Source: JBEAOO01 sp041164825
GTDB taxonomy: Bacteria > Pseudomonadota > Gammaproteobacteria > Burkholderiales > Burkholderiaceae_C
NCBI GenBank assembly: GCA_041164825.1
Contig: JBEAOO010000351.1
Span: 1 to 36,564 of the forward strand
DNA: 36,564 bases
Direction of reading: 5' to 3'
Shown: positions 18,742 to 26,426 of the stretch, one piece after another
How the letters are laid out: each line of letters starts with the position of its first letter
Position numbering within the stretch: position 1 is the first letter of the stretch
Program-made: the position numbers and the translations under genes
Notes under the pieces: generated by a model
The model's input: only the letters and a program-made list of their open reading frames with translations
Database searches by the model: none
What the model was told of the DNA's origin: nothing

Positions 18742-18761
18742 AAAAAACCGGAGATCCGGTT
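18742..18761 (-). promoter_or_regulatory. Terminator-like hairpin in the porin leader
   Basis: AACCGG and CCGGTT (18746-18751 and 18756-18761, 4-nt loop) are followed on the - strand by an uninterrupted T6 (18742-18747, partly within the stem). It sits 36 bp before the porin start codon. It could end transcripts arriving from the iol operon or attenuate porin mRNA; which depends on the unknown porin start site. Confidence 0.5.
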
Positions 18762-19155
18762 CGGATTGCAAGATAGCCGATGCCTGATGGGCATCAAAGC
18801 AATTTGGGGAGCGATCGCACTTTGCAGTGTCAATTCGTTGCATTCTCCCCACATTCGGCCTGGGCAGTCGGCTGAACTGCTCAGACCAGATTCTCTGGCG
18901 CCGGGCCCAAAACACCGAGCGCTTTGTGCTGTGGGCGGCCCCTGGTTTCAGCGTGTTTCAGCCCGCGAAGCCCGGCCACGGAGCATGCAAGCGGCCTGAC
19001 AGCCCCTTTTGCCACCCCACACCCCCGTTGCCGGGGTGAAAACCCCTGTGGCGGTTACACCATAGAACGGCCGGTAACGGCAAGGCTCAGCAGCGGCGGT
19101 GCGGCAACGCACAGGAGGGCCGCGTTGGCTCAAGGCATGAGCCACTGCGCCAGAC

Positions 19156-19177
19156 GCCGGCGCACGGCCGCGCCGGC
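19156..19177 (-). terminator. Hairpin after iolB
   Basis: GCCGGCGC and GCGCCGGC form a perfect 8-bp stem with a 6-nt loop, 13 bp after the iolB stop codon. It lacks a T-run, so it may be a weak or factor-assisted terminator or a 3'-end protecting structure for the iol transcript. Confidence 0.45.
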
Positions 19178-19190
19178 AGTCCAGCGGGCA

Positions 19191-20012
19191 TCAAGGTTTC
19201 ACTGCGCCCGGTGCCAGCATCCACTCGTGCTGCGGGTCGTTCTTGAAGACCCAAAAGCGATTCGGGCCGGCCATCACGTTGAGGTAGTACAGGTCATAGC
19301 CGTGCGGGGCGACCACCGGGTGGTAGCCCCGCGGCACCATCACCACGTCGTGGTTCTCCACCGCGCAGGCTTCGTCCAGGCTGCGGTCGTCGGTGTAGAC
19401 CCGCTGAAACGCAAAGCCCTGCGGCGGGTTGAGCCGGTGATAGTAGGTTTCTTCCAGCAGGGTTTCGACGGGCGGCTGCTCCACATCGTGTTTGTGCGGC
19501 GGGTAGCTCGACGAGTGGCCGTGCGGCGTGATGACCTCGACCACCAGCAGGTGCGCGGCCGTGGGGTCGTCGTGCGGCAGGATGTCGCACACGTACCGCG
19601 TGTTGCTGCCTTGGCCGCGCACGCTGCGCTTCATGGCCGCCGGGTCGATCACCCTCACCTCGCCCGAGCCGCCATCGCCGGGCGCGCTGCACAGCGCCAC
19701 CTCGGCGTCGCGACTGGCGGTGATGCGCACGGTTTTGCCCGCGGGCACATACACGGCCGCGGGCGACACCTCGTCGAACACGCTGTTGCGCGAGCCGAGC
19801 TCGGCGTGCGTCACGCCATCGACCTCAACGCTGACGGTGCCGGTGAGCACCACCAGGCACAGCTCGCGCGTGCCGGTGTCGACGCTGTCGGCCTCGCCCG
19901 CGCCCAAGCGCAGCGCACGAAAGCCCACATGCGTCCAGCCCGCGCGCTCGGGCGTGACGTTGACGATCTCGCGGCCTTGCGCCGCGGCCTTGGCCAGCAG
20001 GGGGCTGACCAT
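19191..20012 (-). CDS. iolB: 5-deoxy-glucuronate isomerase IolB
   Basis: IolB converts 5-deoxy-D-glucuronate to 2-deoxy-5-keto-D-gluconate (DKG), the substrate of IolC. The 273-residue length is normal. It is a double-cupin protein: metal-binding HGHSSSYPPHKHD (164-176) with His173 and His175, and a second conserved block, PRGYHPVVAPHGYDLYYLNVMAG. The start ATG 20012 lies 2 bp after the iolE stop, so translation is coupled. It is the last gene of the iolC-iolD-iolE-iolB run on the - strand. Confidence 0.96.
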   Translation of the reverse strand: MVSPLLAKAAAQGREIVNVTPERAGWTHVGFRALRLGAGEADSVDTGTRELCLVVLTGTVSVEVDGVTHAELGSRNSVFDEVSPAAVYVPAGKTVRITASRDAEVALCSAPGDGGSGEVRVIDPAAMKRSVRGQGSNTRYVCDILPHDDPTAAHLLVVEVITPHGHSSSYPPHKHDVEQPPVETLLEETYYHRLNPPQGFAFQRVYTDDRSLDEACAVENHDVVMVPRGYHPVVAPHGYDLYYLNVMAGPNRFWVFKNDPQHEWMLAPGAVKP

Positions 20013-20014
20013 GC

Positions 20015-20923
20015 TCAGGCTCCGCTGAGTTGGTTCACCAGGCCGCGCAGGGTGTCGTAACCCTTCTTGGCGTATTCGTAGCTGGGGGCCACGGCCGGGT
20101 CTTGCTCGGCCTCGACCACCAGCCAGCCTTCGTAGCCCGCGTCGTGCAGCACCTTCAGTGCGGCGGCGTAGTCGATGCTGCCATCGCCGGGCACGGTGAA
20201 GGTGCCGTTGATCACGCCGTTCAAGAAGCTCCAGCCATCGTTGCGGGCCTGGGCGATGACTTGCGTGCGCACGTCCTTGCAGTGCACGTGCACCACACGG
20301 GCCACGTGTTTGCGCAGCAGGTCCACCGGGTCGGAGGCACCACCGAAGTAGGCGTGGCCGGTGTCAAACAGCAGGCCCACTTTGGCGCCATCGGTGAGCG
20401 CCATCAGTTGGTCCACATCGGCCGGCGACTCCACGTACGCGCCCATGTGGTGGTGGTACGCGAGCTGGATGCCGTAGGTGCTGCGCAGGTGCTCACCAAA
20501 GGCGTTGAGCTTGTTGGCATAGGCCAGCCAGGCGGCGTCGTTGGCGAAGCGCGGGCGCTTGCCCACGGGGGTGTCGATCTGGCCTTGCACGGTGCCGGCG
20601 CATTCGCCGTACACCACCACCTTGACGCCGTTGTATTGCAGCTTGCTCAGGTGCGCCTTGCAGCGCTCGATTTCGTTGGCGACCGTGTCCTCGGCCAGGA
20701 AGCCGGAGTACCAGCCCGACACGCAGGCCAGGCCGAACTCATCGAGCTTGGCCTTCAGACCGGGGCCGTCTTTGGGGAACTTGTTGCCCAGCTCAAAGCC
20801 TTCGTAGCCGATCTCCTTGCCCTCTTGGAGCGCAGTTTCGAGCAGGGTTTCACCGCCCAGCGAGGGCAGGTCGTCGTTCATCCAAGAGAGCGGGTTGATG
20901 CCGATGCGGACGTTCCAGGTCAT
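20015..20923 (-). CDS. iolE: Inosose (2-keto-myo-inositol) dehydratase IolE
   Basis: IolE dehydrates 2-keto-myo-inositol to a diketone that IolD hydrolyses. The 302-residue protein is a sugar isomerase/AP-endonuclease-2-type TIM barrel. It starts MTWNVRIGINPLSWMNDDLPSLGG, the family's characteristic N-terminus, and contains LAYHHHMGAYVE and GLLFDTGHAYFGG metal-site motifs and VHVHCKD. MocC of rhizopine catabolism belongs to the same family, so a role in that variant is also possible. The upstream spacer of 210 bp to iolD is filled with palindromic repeats; the downstream gap to iolB is 2 bp. Confidence 0.96.
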   Translation of the reverse strand: MTWNVRIGINPLSWMNDDLPSLGGETLLETALQEGKEIGYEGFELGNKFPKDGPGLKAKLDEFGLACVSGWYSGFLAEDTVANEIERCKAHLSKLQYNGVKVVVYGECAGTVQGQIDTPVGKRPRFANDAAWLAYANKLNAFGEHLRSTYGIQLAYHHHMGAYVESPADVDQLMALTDGAKVGLLFDTGHAYFGGASDPVDLLRKHVARVVHVHCKDVRTQVIAQARNDGWSFLNGVINGTFTVPGDGSIDYAAALKVLHDAGYEGWLVVEAEQDPAVAPSYEYAKKGYDTLRGLVNQLSGA

Positions 20924-20964
20924 GGTGGGCTTTCTGTGTGGGATAGGGATTGGATTTGGCGTGG

Positions 20965-21119
20965 CCCCTCCCCCTCTGGGGGAGCTTGGGTGGGGGCCTT
21001 TGGAGTGGGCGCTTCAGTCTGAGAGCCCCCACCCCTGCCCTCCCCCAGAGGGGGAGGGGGTGTTCTTTGCCCTCGCCCAGGGAGCGAGGGGGTTGTTCTT
21101 TGCCCAACCCCAGAGGGGA
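20965..21119. repeat. Array of GC-rich palindromes between iolD and iolE
   Basis: The gap holds several related palindromes. CTCCCCCTCTGGGGGAG (near 20969-20985) and CTCCCCCAGAGGGGGAG (near 21040-21056) sit in two longer arms (20965-20997 and 21025-21060) that are inverted copies of each other. CCCTCG...CGAGGG at 21070-21090 and CCCC-AGA-GGGG near 21108-21118 follow. TGTTCTTTGCCC occurs twice, at 21061-21072 and 21094-21105. This resembles the short palindromic intergenic repeats of Burkholderiales. Lying inside an operon, it may stabilise or partially end the transcript. Confidence 0.8.
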
Positions 21120-21133
21120 AGGGAGGAAATCAA

Positions 21134-23005
21134 TCAGTGGCGTTGCTTCTTCTTGGCCTCGACATACGCCGATCGCGCATCGATCACCTCCGCGCGCACC
21201 GACACCTCGGGAATCGCCACCTCCCACCAGCTGCCGCCGTCGCCGGTGGTGCGGTGGTGGGTGGTGTCGATCACCAGCATCTGCGAGCGCTTGGAGGCGC
21301 GGGCGCGGGCCATCTCGGTCTTCAGCTCGGCCACGTTCTTCACGTGCACGGCCTCGGCGCCCATGGCACGGGCGTGCATCGCAAAGTCGATGCTGGAGGC
21401 CTCGCCGCCTTCGGGAATGCAGTCATCCAGCATGTTGTTGAAGCTGGCGCCGCCGCTCTTGACCTGCAGGCGCTCGATGCAGCCATAGCCGCGGTTGTCG
21501 AGCAGCACCACCGTGATCTTTTGGCCGAGCATCACGGCCGTGGCCAGCTCGGAGTTCATCATCATGTAGCTGCCGTCGCCCACCAACACGATGACCTCGC
21601 GGTCGGGCCGGGCCAGCTTCACGCCCAAGCCCGCGGCCACCTCGTAGCCCATGCAGGAGTAGCCGTACTCCATGTGGTAGTTGCCCGGGCGGCCGGCGCG
21701 CCAGAGCTTGTGCAGCTCGGCGGGCAGCGTGCCGGCGGCGCAGATGGCCACGTCGCGCACGTCGCTGTCGGGCGCCGAGTCGCGCACCGCGCCGATCACC
21801 TCGGCGTCGTAGGGCAACACCCCTGCGGCTGGCACCGCCGTGGTCAGCTCGGTGACGCGCGCCACCCAGCCGGCGGCCAGGTCGCGGGCGCGCGCTGTCC
21901 AGGCGGCATCGGCCTGCCAAGCGCCCAGCTCGGCGCTCAGTTGCGCCAAGCCAGCACGCGCATCGGCCACCAGCGGCAGCGCTTGTTTTTTGCTCGCGTC
22001 GTAGGGCTCGACGTTGAGCATGATGAGCTGCGCTTGCGCATACAGCGTGTGCGAGCCGGTGGTGAAGTCTTGCAGGCGGGTGCCCACGCACAGCACCACG
22101 TCGGCCTCTTGCGCCAGCGTGTTGGAGGCCGGCGAGCCGGTGACGCCGACCGAGCCCAGGTTCAGCGGGTGGTTCCAGGCCAGGCTGCCTTTGCCGGCTT
22201 GCGACTCGCCCACGGGGATGCCGTGTTGCGTGGCAAAGGCGCTGAGCGCCGCCCAGGCCTGGCTGTAGAGCACGCCACCGCCGCCGATGATGAGCGGGCG
22301 CTTGGCCGTGCGCAGCAGCGCCGCAGCGGCGGCCACCTCAAACGCCTCGGCGGGCGGACGGCGCCAGCGAATCACCGCGGGCTCAAAAAAGCTCTCGGGC
22401 CAGTCGTACGCATGGGTCTGCACGTCTTGCGGCAGGGCCAGGCAAACGGGGCCGCAGCTGGCCGGGTCGGTCATCACCTGAATAGCACGTGGCAGCGCCA
22501 CCAACAGCTGCTCGGGGCGGGTGATGCGATCGAAGTAGCGCACCACGGGGCGGAAGCAGTCGTTGACGCTGAGGTCGCCGTTCTGAAAATCTTCCAGCTG
22601 TTGCAGCACCGGGTCGGGCTCGCGCGAGGCAAACGCATCACCGGGCAGCAGCAGCACCGGCAGGCGGTTCACGTGCGCCAGCGCGGCGGCCGTCACCAGG
22701 TTGGTGGCGCCGGGGCCAATGCTGGTGCTGACCGCCATGATGCGCTGGCGGAACAGGCTCTTGCTGTAGGCGATGGCGGCGTGCGCCATGCCTTGCTCGT
22801 TGTGGGCACGCAGCGTGGGCAGTTGGTCGCGCACACCATGCAGCGCCTCGCCCAGACCGGCCACATTGCCGTGGCCAAAGATGGTGAACACGCCACCCAC
22901 ATAGGGCAGCACCTCGGTGCCGGTGTCGGTCTGCACCTCGGCGCGCAGCGCGGCCAGGTAGCGCACCAGCGCCTGGGCAACGGTCAAACGGATGGTTGTG
23001 GCCAT
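21134..23005 (-). CDS. iolD: 3D-(3,5/4)-trihydroxycyclohexane-1,2-dione hydrolase IolD
   Basis: IolD is a thiamine-diphosphate enzyme that opens the ring of the inositol-derived diketone to give 5-deoxy-glucuronate. The 623-residue protein starts at ATG 23005 (MATTIRLTVAQALVRYL, the family N-terminus); the frame extends to 23038 without merit. The N-terminal Pyr domain has the catalytic Glu70 in AHNEQGMAHAA, the central domain is near 200-350, and the PP domain carries the ThDP/Mg motif GDGSYMMMNSE (477-487). It is 34 bp downstream of iolC. Confidence 0.97.
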   Translation of the reverse strand: MATTIRLTVAQALVRYLAALRAEVQTDTGTEVLPYVGGVFTIFGHGNVAGLGEALHGVRDQLPTLRAHNEQGMAHAAIAYSKSLFRQRIMAVSTSIGPGATNLVTAAALAHVNRLPVLLLPGDAFASREPDPVLQQLEDFQNGDLSVNDCFRPVVRYFDRITRPEQLLVALPRAIQVMTDPASCGPVCLALPQDVQTHAYDWPESFFEPAVIRWRRPPAEAFEVAAAAALLRTAKRPLIIGGGGVLYSQAWAALSAFATQHGIPVGESQAGKGSLAWNHPLNLGSVGVTGSPASNTLAQEADVVLCVGTRLQDFTTGSHTLYAQAQLIMLNVEPYDASKKQALPLVADARAGLAQLSAELGAWQADAAWTARARDLAAGWVARVTELTTAVPAAGVLPYDAEVIGAVRDSAPDSDVRDVAICAAGTLPAELHKLWRAGRPGNYHMEYGYSCMGYEVAAGLGVKLARPDREVIVLVGDGSYMMMNSELATAVMLGQKITVVLLDNRGYGCIERLQVKSGGASFNNMLDDCIPEGGEASSIDFAMHARAMGAEAVHVKNVAELKTEMARARASKRSQMLVIDTTHHRTTGDGGSWWEVAIPEVSVRAEVIDARSAYVEAKKKQRH

Positions 23006-23039
23006 GACGAATTCAGTCTCTGAAAAAGGGCGTTGCAAC

Positions 23040-24971
23040 TCAGGCGCGACGGGCAGACCACGCGTCCACCAACACGGTGAAGTTTGACGCGACTTCGTCG
23101 ATGAAGGCGGCGTCGTCGATCTCGCCCTTGAACCACTTCAGGCTCGGGCTGACCCACAGCGTGCGGCCCACCATGAAGCCCTTGACGATCGGGTTGGTGG
23201 CGTTTTTGAAGCTCTCCACCAAGTGCTGCAGCGGCTGGTTCAGGCCCAGAATGACGGCGCCGCGGCAATGCGGGTCGCGCTCGGCCACCAGCGCGCTCAG
23301 CTGCGCCCAGCCGGCCTCGCCCAGCGGCGCCAGCTTCCACCACTCGGGCTTGATGCCGATGTTGTAGAAGCGCTTGACCGCGCGCAGCACCACCTCGTCG
23401 TGCGTGCCCGGTGCCGTGACGGACGGCGGCGGGATGATCTCCAGCAGCAGCTCGTTGCCGCTCTCGCGCGTGGCTTCCCACAGCTCGCGCACCTTGAGTT
23501 CTTGCGCCAGGCGCAGGTCCACCGCGTCATCGGGGTGGTAGTGCACCAGGCACTTCACCACCTGCTCGGTGGGCCAGTGGATGAGCTGCGAGCCCACCGA
23601 CAGGCCGTTGTCAAAACGCAGCGGGCGCGAGCCCGGCAGCTCCACCGGGCGGCCCACCCACCAGCCGCGGCCGGTGGCGCTGGCCAGCGCCTCGGCGCCG
23701 TAGGTGCTGTCGCACAGCACGCCAATGTGGCCTTGCAGCGAGCGGCTTTTCTCCACCTTCTCGGCGGCCTGTACCAGCAGCTTTTTGAGGGCCGGCACGC
23801 GTGCATCGCTCACGCCCGCTTCACGCGCGATGTCGTAGAACTGCGAGCGGTGGTCGAAGGCCATCACACACAGCTCGTTCCACTGCACGCGCTTGGGCGT
23901 CACACGGTGCAAATGCGCCAGCGTCTGGTCGGCATCGGGGCGCACGTGGCGCTCGCCGCTGAACCAGTGCTCAAGCTCTTCAGGCGTGGGCATGGCGGCC
24001 GAGCAGGCGTGGCGCGACACCACAATGCCGCCACAGGCGTTGGCCACTTTGGTGGCTTCGGCCCAGTCTTTGCCGCGCAGCAAACTGGCCATCAGGCCCG
24101 ACAAAAACGCGTCGCCCGCGCCCAGCACATTGAGCACCTCGATGCGCTCGCCGGCAAAGGTGGGTGCGTCTTCAATGCGCGCCGGAATGGCGCCTTCAAT
24201 CACCGCGCAGCCCAGCGCACCGCGCTTGACCACCAGCACCGCTTGCGACACCTCACGCACCGAGCGCAGCGAGGCCATCAAATCTTCAGGCGCACCACCG
24301 GCAATGAAAAACTCTTCTTCGGTGCCCACCAGCAGGTCGAACTGGCCCAGCACCTGCTGCAGTTGCAGCGTCACATTGGCATCGGCCACGAAGCGGTTTT
24401 CACCGGCGCCGCGCGGCGTCAGGCCCCACAGCACGGGGCGGTAATCGATGTCGAGCACGCGCACCACGCCGTGGCGCTGGGCGTGGTTCAACGCAGCCAG
24501 CGAGGCGCGGCGCGTGCCGGGCGTGGAGAGATGGGTGCCGGTGATGGCCAGGGCCGCGCACTTGGCGATCAGGCCCTCGTCGATCAGCGCGCCATCCACG
24601 GCCATGTCGGCGCAGTTTTCACGCACAAACAGCAGCGGGAAGGTGTCGCGGTCTTTCAGGCCCAGCAGCACCAGCGCGGTCAGGCGCTCGGGGTCGATCT
24701 GCACCTGCGAGGTGTCGCAGCCTTCGCGCTGCAAGGTCTCGATCAAAAAACGGCCCATCTGCTCGTTGCCGACGCGCGAAATCATGGCCGTTTTCAAACC
24801 CAGGCGCGCCACGCCAAAGGCGACGTTGCCGGACGAGCCGCCCAGCGTCATCGACAAACTGCGCGCGTCTTCCAAGCGGCTGCCGAACTGCTGCGCGTAG
24901 AGGTCTACCGCCACGCGGCCCAGGCAAGCCAGGTCGATCGGGCGACCAGCGGGAAATGTCAGTGCACTCAT
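23040..24971 (-). CDS. iolC: 5-dehydro-2-deoxygluconokinase IolC fused to DUF2090 aldolase-like domain
   Basis: The first about 345 residues are a PfkB/ribokinase-type kinase that phosphorylates DKG: GGSSGNVAFGVARLG (44-58) and the anion-hole motif NVLGAGDAF (281-289) with catalytic Asp287. Residues about 360-643 are a DUF2090 domain, a TIM barrel of the class I aldolase type (CVMAFDHRSQF at 368-378, KGFMVGRTLW near the end). This fusion is known in proteobacterial IolC and is presumed to supply the IolJ-like cleavage of DKG-6-phosphate; no separate iolJ is present. The start ATG 24971 (MSALTFPAGRPIDLACLGRVAVDLYA) fits the family; the open frame to 25136 is low-complexity. First gene of the - strand iol operon. 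Confidence 0.96.
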   Translation of the reverse strand: MSALTFPAGRPIDLACLGRVAVDLYAQQFGSRLEDARSLSMTLGGSSGNVAFGVARLGLKTAMISRVGNEQMGRFLIETLQREGCDTSQVQIDPERLTALVLLGLKDRDTFPLLFVRENCADMAVDGALIDEGLIAKCAALAITGTHLSTPGTRRASLAALNHAQRHGVVRVLDIDYRPVLWGLTPRGAGENRFVADANVTLQLQQVLGQFDLLVGTEEEFFIAGGAPEDLMASLRSVREVSQAVLVVKRGALGCAVIEGAIPARIEDAPTFAGERIEVLNVLGAGDAFLSGLMASLLRGKDWAEATKVANACGGIVVSRHACSAAMPTPEELEHWFSGERHVRPDADQTLAHLHRVTPKRVQWNELCVMAFDHRSQFYDIAREAGVSDARVPALKKLLVQAAEKVEKSRSLQGHIGVLCDSTYGAEALASATGRGWWVGRPVELPGSRPLRFDNGLSVGSQLIHWPTEQVVKCLVHYHPDDAVDLRLAQELKVRELWEATRESGNELLLEIIPPPSVTAPGTHDEVVLRAVKRFYNIGIKPEWWKLAPLGEAGWAQLSALVAERDPHCRGAVILGLNQPLQHLVESFKNATNPIVKGFMVGRTLWVSPSLKWFKGEIDDAAFIDEVASNFTVLVDAWSARRA

Positions 24972-25408
24972 CAAGCATCGAGCCCCGGGGGGCTTCCGTG
25001 TGGGCGGGGGTGAACCGCGTTGCGGGAGAAATCGGAATCGTCGAATCGGGTGTCGCCAGCGACTGGGCGAACGGTGCCACCGAGGGCGCCGCCGCCGGCG
25101 CTTCAGCAGGGCCCACAGCAGGCCCCAAAAGGCCACTCCCGATCAGGTCCGGCGAAGTCTAGATTCTAGAGAAATCTGATTCTCTAGGTGTATCTCCTTA
25201 GAAATTCATTTTCATTTTCGCGCCGCTTTGGCTACAGTTGCGAGGCGCTGAAACGCTGTGTGAACACGGCACCGCAGCCACAAAAGAGGAACGTCATCGG
25301 CCAGCCGGCCGACTGCGTTGAGTACGAACCCCAAGGCGGCATCTGCCGCCCGGGTTCACCCCAAGGGGCACCCCAACACGCCCCGCTCATCACCCTGGAG
25401 ACAAGACA
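24972..25408. other. 437-bp divergent control region of the iol operon and the ABC importer
   Basis: No gene is supported. 24972-25140 is GC-rich and probably leader of the iolC transcript. 25155-25220 is strikingly AT-rich against the surroundings and contains the overlapping dyads at 25164-25187, so the promoters and operators are probably here. The rest is the leader of the binding-protein gene, ending in GGAG 6 bp before its ATG at 25409. Confidence 0.65.
25164..25187. promoter_or_regulatory. Candidate inositol-responsive operator (GAA-N6-TTC dyad)
   Basis: CTAGAGAA at 25166-25173 and TTCTCTAG at 25180-25187 form a perfect 8-bp dyad with a 6-bp spacer. A second palindrome, TTCTAGAGAA (25164-25173), overlaps it. 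The core AGAA-N6-TTCT resembles the GGAA-N6-TTCC motif described for IolR of alphaproteobacteria. On the - strand a TAGAAT -10-like hexamer lies inside the dyad. No iolR gene is in the window; the LacI regulators at 31031-32080 and 33373-34461 are other candidates to bind it. Confidence 0.6.
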
Positions 25409-26335
25409 ATGTTCAAGAAAGTTTTGCTGGCTACCGCCGCTGCCGCCGCCTTCGTGTCGCCGATGAGCGCCCACGCTCAAAAAATCGGTCTGGCCATGTC
25501 GAACCAAGACACCTTCTTGGCCTACATGTCGGACGCTCTGCTGGTGCATGCCAAGGAAATTGGCGCCAGCGTTCAAATGGAAGTGGCCGCCGATGACATC
25601 GGCAAGCAACTCAGCCAAATCCAAAACTTCATCGCGCAAAAGGTCGACGCCATCATCGTCAACCCGGCCGATACCGATGCCACCCCGAAGATCACCAAGA
25701 TGGTGACCGACGCCAAGATCCCGCTGATCTACGTGAACCGCAAGCCGGTCGACTTCGCCAAGCTGCCGGCTGGCGTGGCCTTCGTCGCGTCCGACGAAAA
25801 GGTCTCGGGCACGCTGCAGACGCAAGAAGTTTGCCGCGTCATGGGTGGCAAGGGCAACATCGTGGTGCTGATGGGCGAGCTGTCGAACGAAGCCGCTCGC
25901 ACCCGCACCAAGGACATCGAAGACGTGCTGGCCACCAAAGAGTGCTCGGGCATCAAGATCTTGGACAAGCGTGAAGGCAAGTGGCAGCGCACCAGCGGCA
26001 ACGACATCACCACCAACTGGCTGTCGACCGGCATGAAGTTCGACGCCATCATCGCCAACAACGACGAAATGGCCATTGGCGCGATCCAGGCCATGAAGTC
26101 GGCCAAGAAGTGGACCCCGGGCTTCATGGTCGCTGGCATCGATGCCACGCCGGATGCACTGGCTTCGATGAAGGTCGGCGACCTGAAGGTCACCGTGTTC
26201 CAAAACGCTGCCGGCCAAGGCCGTGGCTCGCTGGACGCCGCCATCAAGCTGATCAAGAAGCAGCCGGTTGAGCGCTTCGTGAACATCCCGTTCGAGCTGG
26301 TGACCCCGGCCAATCTGAGCAAGTACGCCAAGTAA
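25409..26335 (+). CDS. Sugar ABC transporter substrate-binding protein, probably for inositol
   Basis: A 308-residue periplasmic protein of the ribose/inositol (CUT2) type. The signal peptide MFKKVLLATAAAAAFVSPMSAHA is cleaved at about 23. It then shows the peripla_BP_4 pattern: IGLAMSNQDTFLAYMSDALLVHA, VDAIIVNPADTDA, DAIIANNDEMAIGAIQA and AGIDATPDAL. ATG 25409 follows GGAG. Position opposite iolC and the absence of other sugar genes point to myo-inositol or a derivative as ligand (inference). The MocB rhizopine-binding protein and inositol-binding proteins are in the same family, so a methylated inositol is possible. It is followed by a stable hairpin, then the ATPase gene. Confidence 0.92.
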   Translation: MFKKVLLATAAAAAFVSPMSAHAQKIGLAMSNQDTFLAYMSDALLVHAKEIGASVQMEVAADDIGKQLSQIQNFIAQKVDAIIVNPADTDATPKITKMVTDAKIPLIYVNRKPVDFAKLPAGVAFVASDEKVSGTLQTQEVCRVMGGKGNIVVLMGELSNEAARTRTKDIEDVLATKECSGIKILDKREGKWQRTSGNDITTNWLSTGMKFDAIIANNDEMAIGAIQAMKSAKKWTPGFMVAGIDATPDALASMKVGDLKVTVFQNAAGQGRGSLDAAIKLIKKQPVERFVNIPFELVTPANLSKYAK

Positions 26336-26365
26336 GCACAGCGCCAGCTGAGCCTGGCCTGTGAA

Positions 26366-26397
26366 CCGGAGGGCGCGCGCCGCTGCGCGCCCTCCGG
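26366..26397 (+). other. mRNA-stabilising or attenuating hairpin after the binding-protein gene
   Basis: A perfect 13-bp stem (26366-26378 with 26385-26397) with a 6-nt loop lies 30 bp after the binding-protein stop and has no T-run. Such hairpins are common after binding-protein genes in ABC operons and allow more binding protein than membrane components. Confidence 0.75.
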
Positions 26398-26426
26398 CCA
26401 CGCCATCGCCACCACAAGGCAGCCGA

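Larger units (their letters stand above)
18706..19190. other. 485-bp intergenic region between iolB and the porin gene
   Basis: No gene is supported here; the open frames are extensions or antisense shadows. It holds the porin leader hairpin (18742-18761), a small GGGGT/ACCCC hairpin near 19034-19047 and a GC-rich hairpin after iolB (19156-19177). The porin promoter should lie upstream of 18762 on the - strand, but I cannot place its hexamers with confidence. Confidence 0.6.

Noticed and set aside
24972..25136. Extended N-terminus of IolC
   Set aside because: The added residues are Arg/Pro-rich low complexity and the family begins at the ATG at 24971.
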